Positions 43,816 to 53,817 of a DNA stretch of 64,000 bases are shown here, piece after piece; the first letter of the stretch is position 1; every line of letters starts with the position of its first letter. Below the pieces are notes generated by a model. That model made no database searches. It saw only the letters and a list, made by a program, of their open reading frames with translations, and was not told the origin of the DNA. The DNA comes from JANOYJ01 sp963792485. GTDB taxonomy: Bacteria; Pseudomonadota; Alphaproteobacteria; Rhizobiales; Rhizobiaceae. The position numbers were made by a program, and so were the translations under genes. The stretch spans positions 124,001 through 188,000 of the forward strand of contig CAWBWL010000007.1 in assembly GCA_963792485.1 (NCBI GenBank), given 5' to 3'.

Positions 43816-43868
43816 TGATAACGCCTAGCCGCAGAGATAGAGTGCGGCAAGACAAATCCGGCTTTGAC

Positions 43869-44891
43869 ATGAACGCACCCTTCGCATCCCCGGCCAGCAT
43901 GATCGACCCGTTCGGGCGCGCGGTCACCTATTTGCGCGTTTCGGTCACCGACCGCTGCGACTTCCGCTGCACCTATTGCATGGCCGAGGACATGGAATTT
44001 CTGCCCAAGCGCGACCTCTTGACGCTTGAGGAGCTCGACCGGCTGTGCACGGCCTTCATCGGCAAGGGCGTGAGGAAGCTGCGCCTGACCGGCGGCGAGC
44101 CGCTGGTGCGCAAGAACATCATGCAGCTGGTGCGCTGCTCTTTCCCGGCACCTGAAGTCCGGCGCGCTGGAGGAGCTGACGCTGACCACCAATGGCTCGC
44201 AGCTTGCGAAATATGCGCAGGAGCTGGCCGATTGCGGCGTCAGGCGCATCAATGTCTCGCTCGACACGCTGGACCCCGCCAAGTTCAAACACATCACCCG
44301 CTGGGGCGACATATCGAAAACTTTGGAAGGCATCGATGCGGCGCAGGCGGCGGGGCTTGAAGGTCAAGCTCAACGCCGTTGCGCTGAAAGACTTCAACGA
44401 CCAGGAAATTCCCGATCTGATGCTCTGGGCGCATGGGCGCGGCATGGACCTGACGCTGATCGAAACCATGCCGCTCGGCGAAATCTCCGAGGACCGCACC
44501 GATCAATATCTGCCGCTCAGCCAGATGCGCGCCGCGCCTTGCCCAGCGCTTCACGCTCAATGACATCCCGTACAAGACCGGCGGCCCGGCGCGCTATGTC
44601 GAGGTCGCGGAAACCGGCGGCCGCCTCGGCTTCATCACGCCGATGACGCATAATTTCTGCGAAAGCTGCAACCGCGTCCGCCTCACCTGCACCGGCACGC
44701 TCTATATGTGCCTCGGCCAGGAAGACGCAGCCGATTTGCGCGCCCCGCTGCGGGCCTCGGAAGGCGACGAGCTTCTGTCGGCCGCGATTGACGAGGCGAT
44801 CGGGCGCAAGCCGAAGGGGCATGATTTTGTCATTGACCGGGTGAGCAAGAAGCCGGCGGTGGCGCGGCATATGAGCGTGACGGGGGGGTGA
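43869..44891 (+). CDS. moaA: GTP 3',8-cyclase MoaA, three frame breaks
   Basis: Radical-SAM enzyme for the first step of molybdopterin synthesis. N-terminal cluster motif VTDRCDFRCTYCMAED, GTP/SAM region LRLTGGEPLVRKN, INVSLDTLDPAKFKHIT, and the C-terminal second cluster CESCNRVRLTCTGTLYMCLG; it ends with the required GG (HMSVTGG). The frame changes near 44145, 44360 and 44541, all small indels. About 341 residues after repair. ATG 43869. Given neighbours with the same problem, sequence error is likely. Confidence 0.93.
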
Positions 44892-45030
44892 TCTCCACGC
44901 CGTCGCCATAGGGGTGAGGTTCCTTTCGGCGCTCATGTCGTCGAACAGCAGCACCGCAATGGCAGGAACGCGGCCAGCCGATGGCGATCAATTGCGGGGA
45001 TGTTTGGCCCGTTCGTCACAAGCACTCCCC

Positions 45031-46759
45031 TTACCGCGCGACAATTGCCGCCCGCTGTGCATCGCAGGCGGCCAGCCGGTGCGTCGCCGACCGCTGCTTC
45101 ACCTCGGCTTCCGTAAGGCAGCCACGTCCGCCCGCCTTGCTGACTCCGTTGACGAACAGGTCCGCTTCCTCCGCGCGGGCGAAGCCGCCTTGATCGCTGA
45201 CATACTGCTCACCCGACCAGTTTGAATCCAGAGCCGCGAGCTTCTCCGCGCTGGCCCTAGCCTCATCGATGAGGCCGAGATAGGCGGCGGCGGCCGCGCG
45301 CATCGCCCAATCGTAGGGCACAGGATTGGTGATGCGCTTCGCGTAGACGAGGGCCTTTTCAAAGTCCTTGCCCAAGAAATAGACATCGCGGGCCATTGGC
45401 ACGTACCGGTAGGGATGGTGCGGATTGAGCCGCGGCGCCCGCTCAATTAATTCAACGCCACTGTCCGGCTGCCCCGAGCCAGCGGCTGCCGCACGCGCCG
45501 GAGATCGACAGAACATCGGCATTGTTGGGCGCAAGTTCTTCCCCGCGCCGAAACTCCGGCGCCGCCTTCTCAAACTCGCCACTGAAATGGCCATTGCCGC
45601 CCCAGGCGCGAGATGCCTTCGCCGTCGCCGGGATCAAGGCTGCCTCCGCCCGGCTAGGCGGCGGCCACTATGTCGTCCATTGTTTTCGCGACGTTGTCGG
45701 TGAGAACCCAAATAGACATAAAAGTTGTTAAATCCACGCCAGCCCGACATAGGACCGCGCGAAATCGGGATCGATGGCAACGGATTTCTTGAACAGATCT
45801 TCCGCCTTGTTCCGACTCCTCACGCGTCAAGTCTGTTGGCGTCGTATAGGCCAGCAAATAGAAGTCGAGGGCTCTCGAATCCTTGGCTTGGCTGCTTCGG
45901 CAATCCGCAGTTCGGCGCCGTTGAAGATGCCGCTGGTAGCCCATGAGGGTCGGCAGCGATCGATCCGTCATTTCCGCTTCAATGGCGAACTGGTCGCCTC
46001 CTGGCCGGTCATAGCGCTCCGCCCAGACATGATTGCCGGTTTAGACGTCGATGAGCTGCGCGGTGGCGCGACACGTTCGCCCGCATGCTCGACACTGCCC
46101 TCCAGTGACGATACGCGCACGTTGAGCTCACTGCCCGATCTGGCGCACATCGACATCCCGCCCCTGATAAGCTTCGGTCGAGTTGCGGGCGATCACCTGC
46201 AAGTCCCTGGAATGCGACAGATCGGTCGATGACGTCCTCGGTCAATCCGTCGGCAAGCGGTCCCACCGCTCGTCGCCGCCGATATTCTTGAACGGCAGCA
46301 CGGCGACCGCCGGCCTGCCGCAAATTCCTGTTCGGCAGGATTCGCCGGCAAAGAAAGCGATGGCAAGCGCGGCAATCCCGGCTGCGGCCGCGCACATTCG
46401 GCCGAACGGGTCTTTGGTTTCGCGAGCTAACGCGCTGAGCAGGCCGCCTCAAGCACATATCCCCGCTTCGGCACGGTCTTGATGATCAGATGTTCATCAT
46501 CGCCCAGCGCCTTGCGGATTTCGGCGATGCACTGCACCAGACTGTCATCGGTCACCGCGATATTTGGCCAGACGGCTTCCATGAGCTCGTCCTTGGTGAC
46601 GACCTCGCCCGGTCTGCCCGCCAATTCTTTCAGCACAGCAAGCGCCTGCCGGCGCAGCGTCACGGGGGAGCCGCCGCCATTGGTCACCGTGCCGCGCCCC
46701 CAGTCGATATGATGCTGGTGGATTGCAGACGAAAGTTGAGCTTTAGACACGTCGGACAT
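45031..46759 (-). pseudogene. Decayed winged-helix / TPR regulator (paralogue of the gene at 47741-49311)
   Basis: Start MSDVSKAQLSSAIHQHHIDWG with an intact winged-helix domain (AVWPNIAVTDDSLVQCIAEI and IIKTVPKRGYVLEAA), then the frame is lost at many places. Recognisable fragments follow in mixed frames: VAVLPFKNIGG, LADGLTEDVID, GSELNVRVSSLEGSVEHAGE, ALDFYLLAY, and TPR-like VYFLGKDFEKALVYAKRITN, AAAAYLGLIDEARAS to the end (AACDAQRAAIVAR). Many more breaks than in neighbouring housekeeping genes, so this one may be truly decayed. Confidence 0.75.
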
Positions 46760-46955
46760 GCCGTTGCCATCCCTGCCCAAGGTCAATCAACTAGCATGAA
46801 ATGTTCATCTTGTCACAATCCTCGCCGCAATTCGGTCTGTTCGCTTTTTTCTCGGAAGATTTCGTCCGCCGATTTGTGACGCGCCGCCCGCATGGCTGTC
46901 AGTCTTCAGGCATTCGGCAGACCCAGCGTGGCCGATTTCTTCAAGGAGAAACATC

Positions 46956-47434
46956 ATGAACACCCGCACATCCATACTCGCCGCCTCAATGCTCGCTTTG
47001 ACCGCGGCAGGCGCTTCGGCGGCAGACTTTCCCAAAAGCGGCAGCACGAAAGCGACGGGCTACTGGACGCAGACCATTGCTTGACGAACTTGATGGCTGG
47101 GAGGCCGACTGGCAGCCGAACCTCAATGTCGGGATGGGCGTTATCCGCAACGAGACCGAGGGCGGGCCTTTCGACAAGTCCTTCATGCGCTGCATCGGCC
47201 AGGACGCGATGGCCGCCGGGAAATATTTGACCAATGGGTCCTGCACCGAAACCGACGCGGCAGGCGACAAGATTTTCATCACCTATAACGCGGAATCATT
47301 CACATTCGCCGGCGGCACCGGGAAATACAAGGGCATCACCGGCGGCGGCACTATCAAGTTTGAAACCGTCTTCCAAGGCGGCAAGATTTGGGCGGGCATT
47401 GCTTCATTACGAGAAGCATTGGGAGATCAAGTGA
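46956..47434 (+). CDS. Exported hypothetical protein, two frame breaks
   Basis: Signal peptide MNTRTSILAASMLALTAAGASA (cleaved before ADF), then a mature domain in another frame: DELDGWEADWQPNLNVGMGVIRNETEGGPFDKSFM, YLTNGSCTETDAAGDKIFITYN, FAGGTGKYKGITGGGTIKFETVF. The end (HYEKHWEIK, stop 47432-47434) is in a third frame. AAGGAGAAACATC precedes the ATG at 46956. Breaks near 47075 and 47400. The pattern GGTGKYKGITGGG recalls small secreted beta-barrel-like proteins of unknown function. Confidence 0.6.
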
Positions 47435-47740
47435 TATTGGGGGCCGGTGTTGGCGCGGGTCAGCGCCGGCTCGTGCAAATAGCCATCGAAAGGACATTCC
47501 CATGCGGGGCTACAGCGAGTTCAAGGGCTGCCGGACGCGGCTTGACTATGACGCGGACTCCAGGAGATTTGCCGCGCGGCGGGTGGACTGAACCCAATCG
47601 CGGGCGAGCCAAGCGCCTGCCGGGCGGGCTGAACCGGTTCGCGCGGAACGGCCAATATTCAAGGCAATGAAACCGTCTCAGTGTCCGGCGCCTAAACCGG
47701 CAGCAACGGCGGCGCGGCATTTGAGTGTGACGGGTGGCGG
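47435..47740. other. Intergenic stretch with a 3' moaA-like remnant
   Basis: No intact gene. A 29-codon frame (MRGYSEFKGCRTRLDYDADS...) at about 47502-47591 with AAAGGA upstream is possible but unsupported. At its right end, about 47690-47744, the + strand reads KPAATAARHLSVTGGG then TAA, a copy of the moaA C terminus (HMSVTGG). Confidence 0.55.
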
Positions 47741-47744
47741 CTAA
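47690..47744 (+). pseudogene. moaA 3'-end remnant
   Basis: Reads AARHLSVTGGG then TAA. The moaA gene itself ends ARHMSVTGG at 44891. In both places the moaA end is directly followed, on the opposite strand, by the 3' end of a winged-helix/TPR gene, suggesting that both were copied as one block. Confidence 0.5.
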
Positions 47745-49311
47745 ATCTTCAGCCACTCTTCCGGCAGCCCGGCCTTCCTCAAATCATCCAGATATTCGCT
47801 CAGCATCGGCTCGGCGAATTTTGGGCGCGGCCGGAGGGCCATTTGGCTTCCTTGGCGATCGTCCAGCCGGGATAGCGCTGAAGATGCCTGGCGATGTCCG
47901 CTTTTGCCTCGTCCAGCCGCCCTGCCCGCGCCAGGCATGCGGCGCGCAGGATTTCGCGCGGCTGCGCCCAGGGCGCCGGCATGCGCTTGAATGTCTTGAG
48001 CGCCTCTTCGGGATTGCCTTGAAAATAGTGAACAAGACCAAGGTGTTCAAAGTAAAAGCTGACCGGCGCGGTGTCGCGCGGGATGGACTCCTCGAGCCAG
48101 AGCCGCGCCTCCTCAATATGGCCGGCGCCGATCAGAACATAGGACAGATAGCCGCGCGTGTAAGGATCGAACGGAACAAGCTTGACCGCCGCGCGCGCGC
48201 CGGCAACGGCGGCGTCGAAATCGCCATGGCAGAAATAATGCAGCGCCGCCATTTGCCAGCGTGAAAGGAAGGATTCAAGCGGCGATTTGTTCTGCGCCGC
48301 CCGCGCCGCAGCCCCGAACTCCCAGGCGGCGTCCGCATCGGCGCCCGGATCATCCGACCAGCCGAGTTCGATCATGTTCACATGCGTCCAGGAGATCATG
48401 ATGCGCAGCAAGGTCGAACCTGGAAACTTTGCCAAGCCCTCGGCATAAATCTGCCGCGCCTTCAGCGTGTGCTCACGCGAAAAGCGGAAGAACCACCGGT
48501 CGCCGCGCAGATAATAATCATACTCCTCCAGCGCCGCGTCCGGCTTTGCCCAGGCCTGCGCCTGCTCCTTGCGGCGGATCTGGCCCCGCAGGCCCGCCAC
48601 AACATTGTAAATGCGCACGCCAATTGATTCCTGCGCGTCAATGTCATTGCCGCCCTCGTCAAACCGGTCGGCCCACACATGATCGCCTGTTGCAGCGTCA
48701 ATCAGCTGCGCCGACACACGCAGCCGCCCGTCCGCCCGGCGCACGCTGCCTTCCATGACATAGTCGGCCTGAAGCTCGCGGCCCACATCCTGCACGCGGA
48801 CCGGCTTGTCATAGGCAAAGCTTGACATGCGCGAGATTACCCGCAGCGTCGGGTAGCGCGACAGAACCGTGATGATGTCGTCAGCGATCGCCTTGCCATA
48901 ATGGTCCTGGGCCGGATCGCCGCTCATATTGACAAAAGGCAAAATGGCAATGGCGGGCTCCGCGCTTGCCCGGGGCGCCTTCAGCGCAGCTTCGAGCACG
49001 TAGCCGCGCTTCGGCACGGTTTTGACAATGACATGCTCGTCATCGCCGAGCGCCCGCCGGATCTCCGTGACGCATTGCACCAGACTGTCATCGGTCACCG
49101 CAAGCCCTGGCCACACGGCCGCCATCAGCGCATCCTTGCTGACCAACGCGCCCGGCGATTCCAGAAGCAGGCGCAAAACCGCGAGTGACTGCGGCCGAAA
49201 CGCAACGTCCACGCCGCCATAGCTGATCACCCCGCGCTGCAGATCAACATGACGCGAATTGATCCGGACCGCCCGCGGCTCGGAATATGATGACGGCGGC
49301 GAAGTGGCCAT
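47741..49311 (-). CDS. Winged-helix / TPR regulator, one frame break near the end
   Basis: About 523 residues. An OmpR-type winged helix (about 15-110; AVWPGLAVTDDSLVQCVTEI, TVPKRGYVLEAAL), then a domain like those in CadC/adenylate-cyclase-associated proteins (IAILPFVNMSGDPAQDHYGKA, ELQADYVMEGSVRRADGRLRVSAQLIDA), then TPR-like helices (GHIEEARLWLEESIPR, FQGNPEEALKTFKR). No membrane helix. The last 35 residues (KFAEPMLSEYLDDLRKAGLPEEWLKI) are in another frame, joined near 47830. Starts at ATG ending at 49311. The decayed paralogue lies at 45031-46759. Confidence 0.8.
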
Positions 49312-49474
49312 GGATGCAAGTTAAACCCGCCCAATTCGGTCCGCAAGCGCGTTTCACGCGTAACTTTTCGTGTTTTTTCGTGAATGCTCGGCCCTGCTTC
49401 GGCGCGGCTTCGTGACCCAGCGTCAGCAATGGAGTCATAGCAGTGTCATCGAAACCCGGGGCGCTGGAGTTGAG

Positions 49475-49708
49475 ATGATGAAAAGCTTGGAAGATTTGAA
49501 GAATACGCGCACCCTGTTCTCATTCAGTGACGACGCAGGCAATTTCGTAAGCTGGCGGCTGCCCGACGGGCTCGCCGCCTCCATCAACGCCGCAGTGACC
49601 GCAGCGCGCAAGACCGAGCGCAATGAGCGCCGCCCTGCCTCAGCGCGGCCCACAGCCCGCAGCGCATTCGACATTTGCCGGACGCGAGACGAGTGTTATG
49701 CGCGCTGA
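49475..49708 (+). CDS. Small hypothetical protein
   Basis: 77 residues starting at one of two adjacent ATG codons (49475 and 49478) after GGAG. Basic, no membrane segment, ends CRTRDECYAR. Overlaps the next gene by 11 bases, which suggests coupled translation. Divergent from the winged-helix/TPR regulator; it may be its target, as an inference from layout only. Confidence 0.5.
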   Translation: MMKSLEDLKNTRTLFSFSDDAGNFVSWRLPDGLAASINAAVTAARKTERNERRPASARPTARSAFDICRTRDECYAR

Positions 49709-50384
49709 TGGCCTGGTGCGGGAGGTTTATCTCCTGCATCCGCCACAGACCACAGGCCTCGATGAAAAACTGCGTGGCGCATGGCGCTCATTGCACAACC
49801 GCATGCGCGGGCCAGGCGGCTGGTACAATGCCGGTAACGGCATCGGCATCTTGACCGGCCTTGCCATGTATTTCGCCGCCGCGGCACAAAGCGCTGGCGC
49901 GGCGGAAATCACCTTCAGCTATTTTGCAGGCACTTCAAGCGCATTGGCGATCACGATGGCGCGGGGCTTTTTCATCGCCGCTGGCGAGTGCTATTATCTT
50001 GCGTGGCGTGATGGGTTTCCGCCAGTCGCGCGTTTGACAGTTCTAGGCGACTTTCTCTCAGGCATTGCCGCCCTGATACTGGGCTATGGCCTGTTCATTC
50101 TCGGCGAGCCCGTTCTGGCGATGGCATCCGGCCTGCTTCAGGCTGCCGGCAAGTTCGGCAGCGCCTTTGACGCCCGCAGCCGCAGCCCCAGACGGCAGCT
50201 TGCCTTCAGACTTCTTGTTCTTTTCAGCCGCGTCCCGGCGCTTATCCTGTGCAGCCTCGCGCTCGTGCGGGGCCTGCCTGCGGCATTTGACGGCGCGTGG
50301 CTGCCCGCAGGCCAAGCGGCGTCGTTTCTGGTTTGTTATCTCATTTGGGTGAAGGCGGATTGGCTGCTGGTGCGGGCACAGTAA
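49698..50384 (+). CDS. Hypothetical integral membrane protein
   Basis: About 228 residues with four to five hydrophobic segments (for example ILTGLAMYFAAAAQSAG and LSGIAALILGYGLFIL and ALILCSLALVRGL). No family recognised. Start at the ATG 49698, overlapping the preceding small gene. Ends just before the IS3-family element. Confidence 0.65.
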   Translation: MRADGLVREVYLLHPPQTTGLDEKLRGAWRSLHNRMRGPGGWYNAGNGIGILTGLAMYFAAAAQSAGAAEITFSYFAGTSSALAITMARGFFIAAGECYYLAWRDGFPPVARLTVLGDFLSGIAALILGYGLFILGEPVLAMASGLLQAAGKFGSAFDARSRSPRRQLAFRLLVLFSRVPALILCSLALVRGLPAAFDGAWLPAGQAASFLVCYLIWVKADWLLVRAQ

Positions 50385-50556
50385 GAACACGTCCACAAAA
50401 TTGAGAATTCTGCAATTACTGCGAGAACCATTGATTACTCGTCCAAATTGTTTAGGGTGATCTAATAAATCAAGATTTGGGCCTAACGAAGTGACCTGCC
50501 ACTAAGGATTTCCTCCAAAGGCAATTAGAGTCCGGCCCTGACGCAGGAGACGGACG

Positions 50557-50823
50557 ATGAAGAAGAAGCGGTTTACCGAAGAGCAGATCATTGCTGTTCT
50601 GAAGGAACATGAAGCCGGAATGAAGACGGGCGATCTGGCCCGCAAGCATGGCATCTCGGAAGCTACGCTGTACAACTGGAAAGCCAAGTTCGGCGGCATG
50701 GACGTGTCTGAGGCGAAGCGGCTGCGGGCTTTGGAAGCCGAGAACGGCAAGTTGAAGCGGCTGCTGGCGGACAGCATGCTGGACAACGCAGCGCTGAAGG
50801 AGCTTCTGTCAAAAAAATGGTAG
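50557..50823 (+). CDS. IS3-family transposase OrfA
   Basis: 88 residues with a helix-turn-helix (FTEEQIIAVLKEHEAGMKTG, LARKHGISEATLYNWKAKFGG) and a leucine-zipper-like end (LRALEAENGKLKRLLADS). Ends in SKKW across an AAAAAAA run (50811-50817), a standard -1 slippage site giving the OrfAB fusion transposase. ATG 50557 after GGAG. Confidence 0.95.
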   Translation: MKKKRFTEEQIIAVLKEHEAGMKTGDLARKHGISEATLYNWKAKFGGMDVSEAKRLRALEAENGKLKRLLADSMLDNAALKELLSKKW

Positions 50824-51743
50824 GGCCCGCCGCCAAGCGTGAAGCTGCCGCCTGTCTGAGAGAACAGTTCCAGATGAGCGAGCGGCGGGCCTGTTCTGTC
50901 ATAGCTGCCGACCGCAAGATGATCCGCTACCGGTCACGGCGACCACCGGAGACTGAGCTGCGCGAGCGGCTCCGCTCCCTTGCCAATGAGCGCCGCAGGT
51001 TCGGCTACAGGAGGTTGTTCATCATGCTCAGGCGCGAGGGCGAGCTATCCGGCATCAACCGTATCTACCGGCTCTATCGCGAGGAAGGGCTTGGCGTGCG
51101 CAGGCGAAAGGGCCGCAAACGTGCCGTTGGCGTGCGTGCGCCCAAACTTGTCGAGGCAAGACCGAATGCAAGATGGTCACTCGACTTCGTGCATGACCAG
51201 ATGGCTAATGGCCGGCGGTTCCGGGTCTTGAACATCACCGACGACATCACCCATGAATGTCTGGGTGCCATCCCCGACACCTCGATCTCAGGCAAGAGAG
51301 TTGCGCGCGAACTCACCGCCATCATCGAACGCCGGGGCAAACCTGGCATGATTGTCAGTGACAACGGAACGGAGCTGACCTCCAACGCCATCTTCGCCTG
51401 GTGCAAGGACCACAAGATTGACTGGCACTACATCGCCCCAGGCAGGCCCATGCAGAACGGCTATGTCGAAAGCTTCAATGGCAAGATGCGCGATGAACTG
51501 CTCAATGAGACACTGTTCTTCAGTCTCGATCACGCAAGATCAATCGTTGCCGCCTGGATGGACGACTACAACACAACGCGACCGCACTCATCACTGGCCT
51601 ACCAGACACCAGCCGCTTACGCCGCAAAATTCGCCGCAACAGGCCGCCAAGCTCCGCCCCTCCGCGGCTCCGCACGCCAGACTGTTGCACAGCCCGCCCA
51701 ACCGGGCATACAAACGCTGGAGACTCTAAAAGCTGCCGGATGA
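50817..51743 (+). CDS. IS3-family transposase OrfB (DDE)
   Basis: 308 residues with an HTH_21 region and rve integrase core. The DDE triad is visible: WSLDFVHDQ (D), IVSDNGTELTSNA (D), and NGYVESFNGKMRDE (E). It ends YNTTRPHSSLAYQTPAAYAAKF plus a tail. Probably expressed as an OrfAB fusion by slippage at the A7 run; the ATG at 50817 overlaps orfA. Confidence 0.95.
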   Translation: MVGPAAKREAAACLREQFQMSERRACSVIAADRKMIRYRSRRPPETELRERLRSLANERRRFGYRRLFIMLRREGELSGINRIYRLYREEGLGVRRRKGRKRAVGVRAPKLVEARPNARWSLDFVHDQMANGRRFRVLNITDDITHECLGAIPDTSISGKRVARELTAIIERRGKPGMIVSDNGTELTSNAIFAWCKDHKIDWHYIAPGRPMQNGYVESFNGKMRDELLNETLFFSLDHARSIVAAWMDDYNTTRPHSSLAYQTPAAYAAKFAATGRQAPPLRGSARQTVAQPAQPGIQTLETLKAAG

Positions 51744-51761
51744 AACTTCAGTGGCAGGTCA

Positions 51762-51946
51762 AAATTTATAAAGACGCCTCCAGAACCCAGTACGGAATCT
51801 TTGTTGTCATGAACTATGGCGATTTGGGCAATAAGCTCGCGAAGATAAAGAAAATTCGCCAAGAAAAGCTAGATCGCGGCGAACGCGCCTCTGAGATAAT
51901 AGTGATTGACGCAACCCAAAAATTATCAGCAAGTAAGCGAGTATAA
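51762..51946 (+). pseudogene. 3' remnant of a gene cut by the IS
   Basis: In-phase reading after the IS right end gives KIYKDASRTQYGIFVVMNYG, then LGNKLAKIKKIRQEKLDRGE and SEIIVIDATQKLSASKRV then stop. It has no start of its own; any start would be inside the IS. The composition is AT-richer than neighbours. The YGIFVVMNYG block slightly resembles C-terminal parts of nuclease or defence-associated proteins, but this is a weak impression. Confidence 0.5.
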
Positions 51947-51986
51947 TTCAGTTTGCAGTTTTTGTCGCGTTCTCGAACTCCAACTG

Positions 51987-52808
51987 CTACCCCGCAATCC
52001 CCACCGTCACACTCCCCGTCCAACCCGCCGCATCGCCGTTCACCTTGATCGTCTGCGCCGCGACCTGCTCCGGCGTGTTGTCCGCGAAGATGCCGTCCTG
52101 TTCGAGCGGGCGGCTGTTGGCGAGGTTGGTGACGCTGGCGGCGTAGGCCTCGCTTCCCTCATACACCGCCTTGCAGGCGTCGGCGGGCAGCGCGAATTGC
52201 GAGATGAGCAGGCTCGCATCGCCGCTGACCGCCTTCTCCGCGCTGTCAAACACCTCGAAATGAATATGCGGCCAGCGACCGGCATAGCAGCCGGGAAAAC
52301 TGGTCGTGAAGCGCACTTCGCCCTTTTCATCGGTGATGCCGACGCCGCGCAGATAGTTGCTGTCGTCGGTGTCGTAGAGCGAATAGCGGCCTTGCGCATC
52401 GCAGTGCCAGATATAGACCGCGCGCCCCGCGAGCGGCGCGCAGGCGTTCGACACATTGACAACGGAGATCGTCAGATCAAACTGCGCGCCTTCAGCGACG
52501 GGAGTCATGCCGGCGAAGCTTGTGCGGATGTCCTGCCGCACCACGCCGCTTTGCGTGAGAACATTGACGGTCTGGCCGGCCTTCGCGTTGGTGCCGTCGC
52601 CGGGAAAGGGTCCGGCGGTCTCGGCGGGGTCTTTCACGCACACCGCGCCGTCGGCGGCGTTCGCCGTCATGTTCGCCTCACCGCCACCGAACGGGTTGCA
52701 GCCCGCCAGCACCGTCAAGGCGGCAAGGCCGAGGACGCGGCGGCGCTCCATCAGCGTGCGCAGGTCGAAGGCAAGGCCGTGATCATGGTCGTGTTGGGCG
52801 TGGGTCAT
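51987..52808 (-). CDS. Intradiol ring-cleavage dioxygenase-like lipoprotein
   Basis: Non-haem iron(III) dioxygenase of the protocatechuate 3,4-dioxygenase / catechol dioxygenase family. The Fe ligands (two Tyr, two His) fall in RYSLYDTDD, PGCYAGRWPHIHFEVF. Signal with lipobox-like LTVLAGC near residues 30-37, so it may be a membrane-anchored extracytoplasmic enzyme; substrate not known. 273 residues, intact. Confidence 0.88.
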   Translation of the reverse strand: MTHAQHDHDHGLAFDLRTLMERRRVLGLAALTVLAGCNPFGGGEANMTANAADGAVCVKDPAETAGPFPGDGTNAKAGQTVNVLTQSGVVRQDIRTSFAGMTPVAEGAQFDLTISVVNVSNACAPLAGRAVYIWHCDAQGRYSLYDTDDSNYLRGVGITDEKGEVRFTTSFPGCYAGRWPHIHFEVFDSAEKAVSGDASLLISQFALPADACKAVYEGSEAYAASVTNLANSRPLEQDGIFADNTPEQVAAQTIKVNGDAAGWTGSVTVGIAG

Positions 52809-52918
52809 GGCGGGCTCCGGTTTGGAAGGCTGTATCAGCGCATGATAGGAGCATGAGAAGGCTCAAATCAGGGCAAGCGGGCGGCGCGGCGCATTAAATT
52901 AATGTCATCTGCCGACGG

Positions 52919-53740
52919 TCACGGGACGGACACATCCTCCAAGCGCCTGCCGCCTTTGCCCGGGACACTCAGCCTGGTTCCCCCGGCGCGGGTGATATCG
53001 CCGCTGACGGGCGCGCCAAGATCAATTGTCTTAAGCTCCTTCACTTGCCCGCCTTGAAGCGTCATGACTCGCAGCCTGGTGCGGTCCGCGGACGGCACGA
53101 TAAGGTCCATCTGCCCGTCGCCATTAGCATCCAAAGTGGCGGAAAGGCCTTGGGCGCGCGAACCGATGAAATGATTGGAGAAGCCCTGCGCCGCCGCGAT
53201 GCGTGTCAGCCTTGAACCCTCCAGCTGCCAGAACTGCAGCTCGCCGCCAATATGAGGCGTCTTGACCAAGGAGATTTCCGGCCCGCCGTCGCCGTCATAG
53301 TCGGCAATGCCCGCAATGTTGAGCCAGCGGTTGGCCTGCCCGATATAGGCGGTTTTGGCGAGGAGCGCGGGCTTTGAATCCCTGATGCCATAAACCGCCA
53401 GCGCGCTGCCCTTTTGCAGGGACGACAGGATGGCGATGATTTCCGCATGGCCGTCGCCGTTCAGATCGGCAAGGCGCGGCGTGATGTCTTCAAAGACATG
53501 CTGATCATTTAGCAAAAGCTCGACTGTCTTTCCGTCCGCCAGCTTGACCGTCAGTGCGCCGCCCTCCACCGCGTCGCCCAGGACACCATGGTCATAGCGG
53601 GTCGCAGGGGATGAATACCAAGCTGCTCGAACGGTCCCGGAATTGAACCGCGCGACACCGCCATCTGGAAGTCGTTCTGATGCGATGGCGGACGCGGCGA
53701 GCGTGAGCCAAATTATGGCAAGGCGATAGATCGCGGACAT
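52919..53740 (-). CDS. FG-GAP/VCBS repeat exported protein
   Basis: About 273 residues, signal peptide (LAIIWLTLAASAIA) then repeats with calcium-like D-x-N/D-x-D-G loops: DLNGDGHAEI, DYDGDGGPEI, DANGDGQMDL. These fold as a beta-propeller blade repeat. Start taken at the ATG ending at 53740, the only one directly before the signal peptide. Role unknown; likely extracytoplasmic binding. Confidence 0.8.
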   Translation of the reverse strand: MSAIYRLAIIWLTLAASAIASERLPDGGVARFNSGTVRAAWYSSPATRYDHGVLGDAVEGGALTVKLADGKTVELLLNDQHVFEDITPRLADLNGDGHAEIIAILSSLQKGSALAVYGIRDSKPALLAKTAYIGQANRWLNIAGIADYDGDGGPEISLVKTPHIGGELQFWQLEGSRLTRIAAAQGFSNHFIGSRAQGLSATLDANGDGQMDLIVPSADRTRLRVMTLQGGQVKELKTIDLGAPVSGDITRAGGTRLSVPGKGGRRLEDVSVP

Positions 53741-53817
53741 GAAGGCTATGACTTTCAGACGAGGCTTATCTCGAACCCCTAATCCGGCAGCCGTCTCACA
53801 GGCCAATCACGACTGCA

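Larger units (their letters stand above)
50492..51761 (+). mobile_element. IS3-family insertion sequence, complete
   Basis: 1,270 bases bounded by inverted repeats, TGACCTGCCACT at the left and AGTGGCAGGTCA at the right. It contains orfA and orfB with an A7 slippery run between them. No clear target duplication is seen in the flanks (GAAG left, AAAT right), so the flanks may have been rearranged. A 58-base remnant of the same right end lies at 30669-30726. Confidence 0.93.

Noticed and set aside
47502..47591. 29-codon frame with AAAGGA upstream
   Set aside because: Short, in a stretch with scrambled frames, no homology seen.
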